NCBI RefSeq assembly: GCF_000196675.2
Contig: NC_015312.1
Location: 1,178,001-1,242,000 of the forward strand
Reading direction: 5' to 3'
Length of the DNA: 64,000 nt
DNA from: Pseudonocardia benzenivorans CB1190
Lineage (GTDB): Bacteria > Actinomycetota > Actinomycetes > Mycobacteriales > Pseudonocardiaceae
The position numbers were made by a program, and so were the translations under genes. The notes under the pieces are model-generated. The model was not told where the DNA came from. It saw only the letters and a list, made by a program, of their open reading frames with translations, and did not search any database. The number at the start of each line of letters is the position of its first letter. Within the stretch, counting starts at the first letter, position 1. Shown piece after piece: positions 17,679 through 26,066 of the stretch.

Positions 17679-19928
17679 TCACCGGTTGTCACCGTCGGTG
17701 CGGCGCCGGCGCCGCTCGGTCTCCTCCCATGCGGTGGTGATGGCGTCGCGCAGGTAGCCGCGCCGGTTGCGTCCGGTGCCGGTCTCGTCGGTGCCCCACA
17801 CCTGCGCCGGCGCCAGGCCGTAGGGCTTCAACAGCGCGGCCAGGGTGGCCGGGGTGGTGCCCGGGTAGGTCGTGGGCCACTGCTGCACCAGCCGCGCCGC
17901 GATCGTGTCGGACCACAGCCGGTCCTCGCCCGGGGCGAACACTGCGGCGACGTCGGCCAGGATCGAGCGGGCCGGGCGGTCGTCGGTGCGGGTCTCGCCG
18001 GCGGCGTGGCCGGTGATCGTGCCGGCCAGCTCCCGCAGGGCGCGGGCGCGGCCGGCGATGGCCTCGGCGGTCGGGCCGTCGATGTAGGCCGAGCGCACGA
18101 TCTGGGGCTCGTCGGCGGCGCCGAGCAGGTAGCCGATGCCCTTGTCCCGCGGCCCGAACGTCGTCGCCCGAATCCCGTTCTTGTACGCCGACGTGCCGAG
18201 CACCATGTCGTTCTCCGTCTGCCCCATCACCCGCAGGCAGAACCGAATCCCCACGTTCGAGGACACCCCGGTCGGGAGGGACTTCGCGTCCGGCCGCTGC
18301 GTGGCCAGGATCAGGATCACGCCCATCGCCGGGCCGCGCTTGATGATCCCGGTGGCCAGCCGGTCGGCCTCGTCCTTGTGGTCGGGGTGGGAGAACAGTT
18401 CCTGGCACTCGTCGATGGCCACCACCAGCGGGAACAGCCCCAGCTCACGACGGGCGGCAAGCTCGGGCGTGACCTTGTTTTCCGGGCACAGCTCCCGCGG
18501 CAGGCCCGCGATCCGCTTGGCCCGGGTGTTGAGTTCGGCGTAGACCTCGCGCAGCGACTCCATCGCGGCGTCGATGGTCTGGTCGTCGGCACCGCTCGCG
18601 TAGTGGTGGCAGCAGCCCTCGAGCGGGGACAGGTCGCCGGTGCCCTTCAGCTCGAAGATGCGCAGCTGCGCGTTGGGGTCGAGGGCGGCGGCGAGCAGCA
18701 GCACCCGTAGCGCGAAGGTCTTGCCGAAGCGGGGCATGGCGCCGATGAGGACGTTGGCGAACATGAGCAGGATCGACACCAGCCGCCCGCGCTGGTCCAT
18801 CCCGAACGGGACGGCCCGGAACAGGTCGGCCTGACCGTGCGCGGCGAGCGGCCAGGGGCGGGGCTTGGCCTGGCTCATGTCCTGATCGCCCACCCACAGC
18901 ACCAGCCGGCCGGCGTGCGCGTCGTGCGCCGGCTCGGGCCATACACAGCCGAGCGGACGCCGGAGCCCGGAGGCGAGCCGGTCGCGGCGCTCAACGATGT
19001 CGGACACGGTCACCCCGTACGGGAGGTCGACGTCGGCGCGCCAGCCGGGGCCGTCGCGGGTGATCGGGGCGGGGAAGGTGATCCCGTTGGCGCCCTTCGA
19101 CATGGCCTTGTTGATCTCACCCAATCCCAAGGCGCCCAACGCCCGCACCACGAGATCGGACGTGAGCCGGGTCGGCTTGTGCGCCACCACCGACCGGCCG
19201 GTGACCGGCTTGTCCGGGGTGGTTCCGACCCGCCCGAGCAGCAGCACCGCGGCGACGGCGAGCAGCCCGAGCAGCCAGCCGGGCGCCCACGTGTCCAGCG
19301 CGACCAGCCCGGCCGCGCCGGCCAGCACCGCGACCACGGCGAGCCGGCGCCGAGCCCGGACCCGCTCGGCCCGCGCCGCAGCCAAGCGGAGGAACTGGTC
19401 GGCCTCGCGGCCGCGGATCGCGCCGTCGCGTAGGGGCTTGGACTCCGCGTCGCCCACCCAGCGGCCCGCGTTCGCGAGCGCCACCACTGCACCCCGCGGG
19501 GATCGTGCGGCCAACCGCGCCGCGTAGAGCGGAGCCCGGACGGTGTGGAACCCGGCGGCATGCCAAGCCCATCCGGTGGCCCAGCGGGCGGCGTCGCGGA
19601 TGTCGTCGCGGTGGCGCAGCCACGGCGCGATGATCGGCCGGCGCTCGATCTCCCGACCAATCCACGGCAACACCCCGTCGGGCCGGCGCGGGGCCGGCGC
19701 ATCGACCAGCACCGGCCGGCCGCCGCCGGCATCGTCGGGGTGGTTCACGATCTCGCCGGTAAGGAACCGGTCCCGCTCCAACACGGCCGGCTCGTCGGCG
19801 GGCGCGGTGAGCTCGACAGGGCGGGCGGGGAAGTCGAGCACCCGGCCACCGTCGCCGGCCTCCTGCTCGGCCTGGTCGGCGTTCGCGTTCTCATCGTTCG
19901 GGTGCGGGTTCATGGGCTGCTCGCTCAT
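17679..19928 (-). CDS. FtsK/SpoIIIE-type conjugative DNA translocase (TraB-like)
   Basis: A 749-residue protein. An N-terminal variable region carries a hydrophobic hairpin (LAVVAVLAGAAGLVALDTW and GLLAVAAVLLLG, roughly residues 190-235) that anchors it to the membrane. A FtsK motor follows, with Walker A GAMPRFGKT (lysine about 403) and Walker B VVAIDECQELF. AICE transfer needs only this double-stranded DNA pump. No relaxase gene is present, which agrees. GTG 19931 is an alternative start. The start overlaps the stop of the upstream gene. The C-terminal 100 residues hold a winged-helix-like region that would read clt-type repeats. Confidence 0.9.
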   Translation of the reverse strand: MSEQPMNPHPNDENANADQAEQEAGDGGRVLDFPARPVELTAPADEPAVLERDRFLTGEIVNHPDDAGGGRPVLVDAPAPRRPDGVLPWIGREIERRPIIAPWLRHRDDIRDAARWATGWAWHAAGFHTVRAPLYAARLAARSPRGAVVALANAGRWVGDAESKPLRDGAIRGREADQFLRLAAARAERVRARRRLAVVAVLAGAAGLVALDTWAPGWLLGLLAVAAVLLLGRVGTTPDKPVTGRSVVAHKPTRLTSDLVVRALGALGLGEINKAMSKGANGITFPAPITRDGPGWRADVDLPYGVTVSDIVERRDRLASGLRRPLGCVWPEPAHDAHAGRLVLWVGDQDMSQAKPRPWPLAAHGQADLFRAVPFGMDQRGRLVSILLMFANVLIGAMPRFGKTFALRVLLLAAALDPNAQLRIFELKGTGDLSPLEGCCHHYASGADDQTIDAAMESLREVYAELNTRAKRIAGLPRELCPENKVTPELAARRELGLFPLVVAIDECQELFSHPDHKDEADRLATGIIKRGPAMGVILILATQRPDAKSLPTGVSSNVGIRFCLRVMGQTENDMVLGTSAYKNGIRATTFGPRDKGIGYLLGAADEPQIVRSAYIDGPTAEAIAGRARALRELAGTITGHAAGETRTDDRPARSILADVAAVFAPGEDRLWSDTIAARLVQQWPTTYPGTTPATLAALLKPYGLAPAQVWGTDETGTGRNRRGYLRDAITTAWEETERRRRRTDGDNR

Positions 19929-20890
19929 CACGCGGCCACCTCCTCACCGGCGCCGGGCCGGCCGTTGCGGGACGGAAGATCGGACGGGACAGCGGTCGGG
20001 GCAGGGGTGGGCTGGTCGGTGCGGAGGGCGGCGGCGAGCTTGACCGAGGTGCCGGCCGAGCAGCCCGTCACCTGCCGGCACCAGGTCGGTGACGGCTCCA
20101 CTACCTCGCCGGCGGCGTGGGCGGTGTGCAGGGCGGTGCGGGCGTCGGCGAGGTAGTCGGCCAGCAGCCGGCGCGGCACCGGCCGGGCCGGCCGACGCGG
20201 CGCACGACGGGCCGCCGGCCGCGTGACCGCCGCGGGGACGGGCTCGGCGGCGGGTTCACGAACCGGCTCGGCCGGCTGCTCGTGAACCGCGACGTCAGTC
20301 GTCGGCGCGCCCGCCGTATCGCCCCCTGTCGAGCCCTCCCCCGCCGCATGCTCGGTCAGCGCACGCCGGACCGCCTCGGTGAGTCGGTCGCGTAGGCCGG
20401 GGCCGCTCTCGGCGGTGGCGAACACGACCAGCGGCGGGACCGAGTGCAGTACCACCCCCGACCAGGACAGCGGCGCGCCGGCCAGCCCCCACGACGTCCA
20501 CGTGTTCATCACGTACGTGGCCGCGAACGTGAGCCACTTCGTCCGCCGGCCCCATGCCGGCAGGGCGACCTGGTAGCGGGCGGTGACCTGCTCGGCCCGA
20601 AGAACGGCGAGCAGGACCAGCGACACCATCGGATCGAGCAACCAGGCCACCCACCAGGCGGCGGCGAACGGGTCCGCGCCGCCGGCGGCGAACGATTGGA
20701 CGTTGACCATCGTGAATGCCAGCCCGAGCACGATCCCCGCCCACAGCAGGGCGTCGACCTGCGACCGGATGCGCTCGACGCGCAGCGCGATCACATCGGG
20801 GTGAGTGGTCAAGGCACGCACCGCGGCGGCGTCGGCGGCCTGCTCGGCGAGCCGATCCACCCGGCCCGTGCTCCTCGCCAGGGCGGTCAT
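19928..20890 (-). CDS. DUF2637-like membrane protein with C-terminal DNA-binding-like tail
   Basis: A 320-residue protein with four hydrophobic helices between residues 45 and 165 (ALLWAGIVLGLAFTMVNV, WVAWLLDPMVSLVLLAVL, WLTFAATYVMNTWTSWGL and GVVLHSVPPLVVFATA), then a Pro/Ala/Arg linker and a terminal segment (WCRQVTGCSAGTSVKLAAALR) that resembles a helix-turn-helix. DUF2637 proteins are common in Streptomyces-type mobile elements, where they probably help plasmid spread with TraB. It overlaps both neighbours by 1-4 bp, placing it in the transfer operon. Confidence 0.75.
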   Translation of the reverse strand: MTALARSTGRVDRLAEQAADAAAVRALTTHPDVIALRVERIRSQVDALLWAGIVLGLAFTMVNVQSFAAGGADPFAAAWWVAWLLDPMVSLVLLAVLRAEQVTARYQVALPAWGRRTKWLTFAATYVMNTWTSWGLAGAPLSWSGVVLHSVPPLVVFATAESGPGLRDRLTEAVRRALTEHAAGEGSTGGDTAGAPTTDVAVHEQPAEPVREPAAEPVPAAVTRPAARRAPRRPARPVPRRLLADYLADARTALHTAHAAGEVVEPSPTWCRQVTGCSAGTSVKLAAALRTDQPTPAPTAVPSDLPSRNGRPGAGEEVAA

Positions 20891-21210
20891 CGGATGCTCC
20901 CTCGGGACACACGCAGCACGTCCGCCGGACCGGCGAGAAGCCGGGCCACCGTGTTCCCCGACAGCACGGCCGGGACGCCGAGCACGGCGGCGATGGCGAC
21001 GACGTCGGTGGTCATGCGGACCACCACCCACTGCACCGCCACGACCGCGACCGCGATGGCCAGGGAGCGGCCGGCGATACCGCCGGCGCGGCCGGCCTGG
21101 TGCATCGTGTTCGCCACGGCGCGCCCGGCCTTGGCGCCGGCGACCCAGGACCAGACCAGCCCGATCCCCGCGGCGATCAGGAGCAGGACGACGATCGTGG
21201 ACCCGCTCAT
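20887..21210 (-). CDS. Small membrane protein, Spd-like
   Basis: A 107-residue protein with an N-terminal hydrophobic helix (TIVVLLLIAAGIGLVWSWVAG) and a second one (SLAIAVAVVAVQWVVVRM) followed by a third weaker stretch (VVAIAAVLGVPAVLSG). No domain name can be given. It sits in a chain of overlapping genes (ATGA at both ends) with the DUF2637 and TraB-like genes, which suggests a role in intramycelial spread. The ATG at 21210 is preferred over an upstream continuation that lacks homology. Confidence 0.65.
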   Translation of the reverse strand: MSGSTIVVLLLIAAGIGLVWSWVAGAKAGRAVANTMHQAGRAGGIAGRSLAIAVAVVAVQWVVVRMTTDVVAIAAVLGVPAVLSGNTVARLLAGPADVLRVSRGSIR

Positions 21211-21368
21211 CGGGCACCACCGGAGCTGTTCGCCGGGGTCGGGGTCGGCTCTACCATCGCAGTCTCCTTGGTTGCCTTGTGGTGGTTGGGGAGAGCCGGC
21301 CCGGCGGATGCGTCTTGGCGGATGTGGCCGCCGGGCTGGTCCTCGGTGGTCGCGACTTCGCCGTTCAT
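21207..21368 (-). CDS. Candidate 53-residue operon peptide
   Basis: An ORF starting MNGEVATTEDQPGG and ending NSSGGAR fits exactly between two genes: its ATG overlaps the stop of the 67-residue gene upstream (ATGA), and its stop overlaps the ATG of the Spd-like gene. An internal ATG at 21257, with AAGGAG at a 5-nt spacing, could instead give a 16-residue product. No domain is visible. The overlaps are the main support. Confidence 0.4.
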   Translation of the reverse strand: MNGEVATTEDQPGGHIRQDASAGPALPNHHKATKETAMVEPTPTPANSSGGAR

Positions 21369-21568
21369 GCGGCTTCGCCCCCAGCAGGGACGAAGGTGCC
21401 AACCCGGCGCACCGGCAGAGGGATCACCGCGGCACGTCCGTCCCGACGCGCGCGACTCACCCGCGACCGAGTCGCCCGGCGGACCGGCAAGGCCGCTCCG
21501 GTCTCGATGAGCAGAGCGTCGATGACGACCTCGGTCAGACCGTCCGGGTAGTGGTTCTGGGTGATCAC
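21365..21568 (-). CDS. Small hypothetical AICE protein
   Basis: A 67-residue protein starting at GTG 21568, 4-5 nt after GGAGG. It begins VITQNHYPDGLTEVVIDALLI and has an arginine-rich centre (RRATRSRVSRARRDGR). No family recognised. First gene of the leftward transfer operon, divergent from the GntR-type regulator gene. Confidence 0.5.
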   Translation of the reverse strand: MITQNHYPDGLTEVVIDALLIETGAALPVRRATRSRVSRARRDGRAAVIPLPVRRVGTFVPAGGEAA

Positions 21569-21614
21569 GCTGCCTCCGATCGTTCGGCCCCGCTGCTGCG
21601 GCGACGACGAGAAG

Positions 21615-21712
21615 CTAACAGTTGTACTGATCACCGGTCAACTGTTAGGTCAACGAGACTCGCAAACTGGCGTCTGACCTGGGGTGACTCCGCTCGACCC
21701 ACTGTTAGGTCA
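21615..21712. promoter_or_regulatory. Operator-like repeats between the transfer operon and the GntR gene
   Basis: A perfect 10-bp inverted repeat (21615-21624 with 21639-21648, CTAACAGTTG type) and a 12-bp direct repeat ACTGTTAGGTCA at 21641-21652 and 21701-21712, start points exactly 60 bp apart. They fill the 190-bp divergent intergenic region and are the best candidates for binding by the adjacent GntR protein, which would then control both directions. Confidence 0.6.
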
Positions 21713-21759
21713 CTGATAGGATCGGCTGGTCAGTCGCCTCCTACCCCGACGGAGCGTCC

Positions 21760-22617
21760 ATGTCACCCGGCGACCGGTCCGCACGCATCTCTCGATCGGA
21801 GTCCCTGCACCAGCAGGTAGCGCGCAACATCCGCAACGACATCGCCGCCGGCGTCCTTCGCGACGGGCAGCCCCTGCCGTCTACCCGTGACCTGGCGAGC
21901 CAGTGGGGCGTCAGCGTCTTCACGATCAACGAGGCCATGCGCGTGCTGATCGACGAGGGTGTGGTCGTGAGCAAGGCCCGTGCCGGCCGGTTTGTTCACG
22001 CACCCGAGCAGGCCCGCCGCAACGAGGTCAGGACCACCCGGCCGAACGTCCTCATGGTCGGTGGATACGCAGGCTGCGGGAAGTCTGAGCTTGGCCGGAT
22101 GCTGGCCCGAGAGACTGGCTGGCCGATGCTCGATAAGGACACCATCACTCGCGCCGTGGTCGAGGTCGCCTTGGTCGCCCTTGGGCTATCGGCAAACGAC
22201 CGCGAGTCTCAGCAGTACCTCACGGAGATTCGTCCGCGTGAGTATGAATGCCTGACGAATGCGATGCTGGAGAACCTGCAATGTGGCAGCAGCGTGATCG
22301 TGACGGCCCCCTTCGTCAAGGAGTTTCACGACGAAGCGTGGGTGAACAGGACACGCGCCACATGTGCCGACATGAACGCCCACCTCACCCTTGTCTGGGT
22401 CTACTGCGATGCCGAGACGATGCTGACCTACATCCGCCATCGAGGTGCAGCACGCGACGCATCCAAGATCGAAGATTGGCCGGCGTACCTTACGTCGCTT
22501 GATCTTCAGTTCCGGCCGCCAGGGGACCACTATCTCATCGACAACAGCGCGTCCGGCGAACCTCTCCAGACCCAGGCAAAGGCGCTGCTCGCCGCCGCTC
22601 TCGAAAAGGTGCAGTAG
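21760..22617 (+). CDS. GntR-type regulator fused to a P-loop kinase-like domain
   Basis: A 285-residue fusion. Residues 12-80 form a GntR winged helix (LHQQVARNIRNDIAAG...LPSTRDLASQWGVSVFTINEAMRVL). Residues 95-285 form a P-loop domain with Walker A GGYAGCGKS (101-109) and a mononucleotide-kinase-like layout, not the usual FCD/UTRA ligand domain. It could act as the AICE master switch, sensing a nucleotide or phosphorylated ligand (inference). Its stop is overlapped by the GTG of the next gene (TAGTG), so the two P-loop proteins are made together. Confidence 0.8.
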   Translation: MSPGDRSARISRSESLHQQVARNIRNDIAAGVLRDGQPLPSTRDLASQWGVSVFTINEAMRVLIDEGVVVSKARAGRFVHAPEQARRNEVRTTRPNVLMVGGYAGCGKSELGRMLARETGWPMLDKDTITRAVVEVALVALGLSANDRESQQYLTEIRPREYECLTNAMLENLQCGSSVIVTAPFVKEFHDEAWVNRTRATCADMNAHLTLVWVYCDAETMLTYIRHRGAARDASKIEDWPAYLTSLDLQFRPPGDHYLIDNSASGEPLQTQAKALLAAALEKVQ

Positions 22618-23171
22618 TGGCGTCAACGTCGCTCGGAGTCATCCTCTACGGCCCGCCGGCGTCTGGGAAGGACACCGTCACTGGAGCGCTGCGCCGTCTT
22701 AACCCTCGCTACGAGCTGTTCCGCAGGCTCAAGGTAGGCGGTGGACGTACCGCGGGCTATCGCCTCACCGACCAGGCCACGATCGATGCCTTACGTGAGC
22801 AAGGCGAAATAATCTGGGAGAATCAGCGTTACGACGCGCTCTACGCTATTGATCGGCAAACGCTCGTTGAGTACTTAGACCGAGGCGTGCCAGTCGTGCA
22901 TGCCGGCCAGCCGGAGGTCATCGATGCTGTGGTTGCCGCCATACCCGGTGCCCACTGGCTCGTCGTTGCGCTATCTTGTCCGCGCGAAGTCGCCGAACAG
23001 CGCATCATCGCACGTGCGACAGGCGACACGACCGAGCGGTTGTGGCTTTGGGATCGGACGCCCGTGCTCATGCAGCCAGTGGTCGCGATTGACACCAGCC
23101 TCTACTGCCCGGATGCAGCCGCTGAGCTGATCAACGGTCAGGCGACGGTTCATGTGGCGAAGGCGCGGTAG
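22617..23171 (+). CDS. Guanylate-kinase-like P-loop protein
   Basis: A 184-residue protein with Walker A YGPPASGKDT (residues 10-19), a RRLKVGGGRTAGYRLTD segment and an ENQRYDALYAID stretch similar to the GMP-binding region of guanylate kinases. LVVALSCPREVAEQRIIAR follows, an LID-like arginine segment. It is shorter than housekeeping Gmk and sits in an AICE directly after the GntR-P-loop fusion, so a regulatory or modification role is more likely than bulk GMP phosphorylation. GTG start in a TAGTG overlap. Confidence 0.7.
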   Translation: MASTSLGVILYGPPASGKDTVTGALRRLNPRYELFRRLKVGGGRTAGYRLTDQATIDALREQGEIIWENQRYDALYAIDRQTLVEYLDRGVPVVHAGQPEVIDAVVAAIPGAHWLVVALSCPREVAEQRIIARATGDTTERLWLWDRTPVLMQPVVAIDTSLYCPDAAAELINGQATVHVAKAR

Positions 23172-23359
23172 CGCGAATGGATCTGGGTTTGGTACTGAGG
23201 CGATCGTTTCAGTGTTGTCAGAGTGGCCCGCGCACGCGTCCCTGCATGAATCAGATAGGCTAAATAGCCCATTCAGGATAGGGCCAAATGGTCGCTCGCT
23301 AGGAGGTTTGATACCGGTGATGGGGTCGAAGGTTCGGGAGCGTAGGATCGGCAGTCACC

Positions 23360-24118
23360 ATGGCGAGCGACAGTGTCAATGTCTACATTGACGAGACGGG
23401 TGATCGAGGTCCTGGCTCGACGTCCAGTCCGATCTTCGGTATGGCTGCCGTCTTAGTTGACTCTGTTGGCTCGCTGAACCTGAGACGCGCGGTATTACAG
23501 TTGCGCTCCGACTTTAACGTCCCGGAGAATTCGGTCATGTCGTGGAAGGAGAACCTGAAGAGTCATGATCGGCGGAAGCGTGCAGTCGAGGTTCTAGGTT
23601 CAGTTGCGGGTTTGAAGGTTTGTTATGTCTATGTCGTGAAGTCGGCACTCAAAGCAGACAGCTATCTAACCGATAACCAGCGGTTCTACAACTACATCGC
23701 TTTCAAAGCCTACAAGGCCAGTCTCTGGGCGGCTCGCAACTGGAAAGGTCAAGACGCGCGAGTCTGGACCCGGTACGGGCACGTTAAGGGACACGATCAT
23801 CGGACGACCGAGACCTACATCCGCCGTGAGGCCTCATTGGATCCCAGGGTGCCATTCCATATGGAGCAAGGTCTCCGCTGGGTGGCTTCAGATACCTATC
23901 TTGAGAGTCAGGCGGCGGACATCTACGGCGGATTCTTAAAGGCTGCGACCTGGCCTTCCGGAGACTTTGGGTACGTCGAGCCTTCGTACTTGCTGGGCAT
24001 CTGGCATCAGCTCCGCAACAGTGAGCAATGCGCGATACCTCTCGGCATTATGTCGATGCCGGACAGCGGTATAATCAGGAAAGCCCGCTGGTTTCCGTGC
24101 CTACATTGCACGAAGTAG
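23360..24118 (+). CDS. DUF3800 domain protein
   Basis: A 252-residue protein starting MASDSVNVYIDETGDRG; the YIDETGD motif is the conserved first acidic motif of DUF3800, a family with an RNase-H-like fold that is frequent on mobile elements and in defence neighbourhoods. Further acidic residues (SWKENLKSHDRRKR and near WVASDTYLESQAADIYGG) could complete a nuclease site. GC content is clearly lower than in the element backbone. The last 20 residues (KARWFPCLHCTK) are cysteine-containing and atypical. A 190-bp AT-richer spacer separates it from the previous gene. Confidence 0.75.
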   Translation: MASDSVNVYIDETGDRGPGSTSSPIFGMAAVLVDSVGSLNLRRAVLQLRSDFNVPENSVMSWKENLKSHDRRKRAVEVLGSVAGLKVCYVYVVKSALKADSYLTDNQRFYNYIAFKAYKASLWAARNWKGQDARVWTRYGHVKGHDHRTTETYIRREASLDPRVPFHMEQGLRWVASDTYLESQAADIYGGFLKAATWPSGDFGYVEPSYLLGIWHQLRNSEQCAIPLGIMSMPDSGIIRKARWFPCLHCTK

Positions 24119-24314
24119 TCGAGGACCTTAGGGGCCTCCGGGGGCCGATCCACTGAAGGAGAGCGATGGCAGCACCGCTGGCGATCCCCGGCAGGCTCCT
24201 AAGGGCCCCGGCGGAGACAGTGTAGCCTACGCCCTTGATTCCGTAAACGCAGGTCGGAAGGGCTGCAGGGGAGGACAGTGGACTCGCGTCACCCCTTGTG
24301 ATCCTCAGAAGGTT

Positions 24315-24557
24315 CTAGTTGCTTAGGGCGGCGCGGGAAGCGAGCTGTGCGAAGTTCTCAAAGTACCGCGCATGGGTCCGGGGCAAGTCGTCGGCCGAGT
24401 CGGCCGAAAGAATCACGACTTCGACGTCGGGGTTTCCTCGATACCTATCTTCTGCGGCGAGCCGAGCCGCGCCCGAAGATGTTGCTGTGGCGTTGACGCT
24501 CGTCAGCTCCAAGGGTTGACCTAAACGCCGATCGAATACTAGAAGAAACTTGCTCAT
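24315..24557 (-). CDS. Small protein overlapping the 3' end of the RelA/SpoT-like gene
   Basis: An 80-residue protein starting MSKFLLVFDRRLGQPLELTSV, with a strong purine-rich ribosome binding site (GGAGGGAGGGG) directly upstream. Its first 113 bp overlap the end of the ppGpp-synthetase-like gene in another frame. The sequence resembles no family I can name, though VEVVILSADSADDLPRTHARYF has alternating beta-alpha character. The tight overlap means co-expression; an antitoxin or immunity role for the synthetase is a hypothesis only. Confidence 0.6.
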   Translation of the reverse strand: MSKFLLVFDRRLGQPLELTSVNATATSSGAARLAAEDRYRGNPDVEVVILSADSADDLPRTHARYFENFAQLASRAALSN

Positions 24558-25569
24558 TCGTTGCCCCTCCCTCCGGGATTCCCGACATAGCTCTAAGGAT
24601 GAGTCTCGCAACTTCCTCAGATTCGATTCTACCTTTTTCGGATTCTACCAGCTTCTTGCGCGCTGCGCTAGTAATCTCTTCTATGAATTTCTGGATTCCC
24701 ATCGGATCGCGGCGAGATTTCTTTAGGTACCTCCGCGTCAGGCGGTTTAGGCGGCGCCGGGCGATGTATCTATTTCCGAGACGCAATAGAGCTTCGCGGG
24801 TCCGCAGATAGGCGTCATGAACAACCTGATCCTGCTCAGGTGGATATCTTCCGACCGTCGTGTATGCCTGGCCGACCTCCTCCAGTCCTGCGATCGCTTC
24901 ACGTCGTTCAAAAGAGATCGCTTCTCCATCTTCAATGGAATCAATGACCTCGCTGAGGCGGTAAAATACACCGAGTATGTAGGCCTTGGTGTGCATTGGA
25001 ATCCTGACTGCTTGGCCGGGATCGGGCGCCTCTCCGTACCGTATGCGTCGCCCCCACTGGTCAGCGAGGCGTTCGAAGATCTGAGCCCAGGCGTCCTGAA
25101 GATCGGTTCTGACCTGTATCTCGACAGGAAATCCTTCAGGGTAGACAATGACGTGAACTGCTCGGTATCCGAAACTTGGTTGAGTCCTGCGATCGAGCAC
25201 CACGGGCTGCTTCTCGCAGTCTAGAAATGCTGAGCAGATGTTCTGCACCGCTTGATCCTGATCAAGGCGGCTGCCATCAATGACGATCCTGGCTCCGGCG
25301 AGATCATTGATTCGAGTGAGCTGCATGCCGTGCTCGCGTATGAGCTTATCAATCAACGTCCCGGTCGTTTTGACTCGCGCCGTTGGTCGAAATCCATGTT
25401 CTGTCAGCGTCAGTGCTACACGGTCGAGTAGCATCTGGTAATAGTCGATGACATCTGAAAAGAGGTCGCGGTCGTCGACGGGCAGCCTGCCGGCGGCCGC
25501 AATTCGGCGACCGAGCTTGTCGAGCTGCTTTCGAGACGCGGGCAGAGTCACGGTCGCACCGTACCTCAA
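24445..25569 (-). CDS. RelA/SpoT-domain (p)ppGpp-synthetase-like protein
   Basis: A protein of about 374 residues with a RelA/SpoT nucleotidyltransferase domain at residues 40-170. Key motifs are intact: R65-x-K67...K75 (RVKTTGTLIDK), D89-x2-G-x-R94, GYRAVH (134-139) and EIQVRT (150-155). There is no HD hydrolase, TGS or ACT domain, so it is not the housekeeping Rel. The C-terminal half is helical and basic (RRRLNRLTRRYLKKSRRD). Stand-alone synthetases on mobile DNA include ToxSAS toxins and CapRel-type defence proteins. TTG 25569 or GTG 25551 are the likely starts. GC is lower than average. Confidence 0.78.
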   Translation of the reverse strand: MRYGATVTLPASRKQLDKLGRRIAAAGRLPVDDRDLFSDVIDYYQMLLDRVALTLTEHGFRPTARVKTTGTLIDKLIREHGMQLTRINDLAGARIVIDGSRLDQDQAVQNICSAFLDCEKQPVVLDRRTQPSFGYRAVHVIVYPEGFPVEIQVRTDLQDAWAQIFERLADQWGRRIRYGEAPDPGQAVRIPMHTKAYILGVFYRLSEVIDSIEDGEAISFERREAIAGLEEVGQAYTTVGRYPPEQDQVVHDAYLRTREALLRLGNRYIARRRLNRLTRRYLKKSRRDPMGIQKFIEEITSAARKKLVESEKGRIESEEVARLILRAMSGIPEGGATNEQVSSSIRSAFRSTLGADERQRHSNIFGRGSARRRR

Positions 25570-26066
25570 GTATGCAATTCGGGGCCCGCGGCGTAGCGTT
25601 GCGGTTCACGGTGTTCATCGCTGTGCGGAGCGCTTGCAGGCGCGGGGAGGATCGGCGCCGTGCCCGCTGCGCGCGGAGGTCTGAGGCCTCCTCAATACTG
25701 CAAGGGTCGGAGACGCGGTGGTTGTCGCGTGAATCGCGCGCGCAGCGCGCGCCCCAAACCCTTGTCGCGAGGTCGCTTAGGATGTCGGGCTCTGCACAAC
25801 GGCGTTCACTTGGAAGTGGCCGCCCGTGTGACTCTCGGTTCAACCCGCTGGCCTCGCGATGAGCAAGACCCGGGATGTGACTGAGCGGCGCGGTGGCGCG
25901 AGGACGGGAGGTCCTTTACCCCCTTTGTCACTATGTACCTGCAGGAGGCCTGAACTGGGAGAACAGTTGTGACACCGGCTGTGACAGGCCTCAATATCTG
26001 TCACTCTGCCCGGCCCATCGCTCTGGCTTGGCCAGTGACCCTTGCTCGGCGATCCGAGGCGCCGCG
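25570..26066. other. No gene seen; right-end noncoding region of the AICE
   Basis: About 500 bp without a convincing ORF. It contains scattered TGTCAC/GTGACA motifs (for example near 25927, 25968, 25979 and 26000) like those near the rep module, and an inverted CGCGCGCAGCGCGCGC stretch near 25737. The region could hold integrase or Xis arm sites. Confidence 0.5.

Noticed and set aside
22617-23171. Housekeeping guanylate kinase Gmk
   Set aside because: Located in a mobile element, only partly similar to Gmk and coupled to a GntR fusion gene; a specialised role is more likely.
24166-24225. Nineteen-codon ORF with a good ribosome binding site (MAAPLAIPGRLL...)
   Set aside because: Too short, no coupling to neighbours and no sign of conservation; could be chance.
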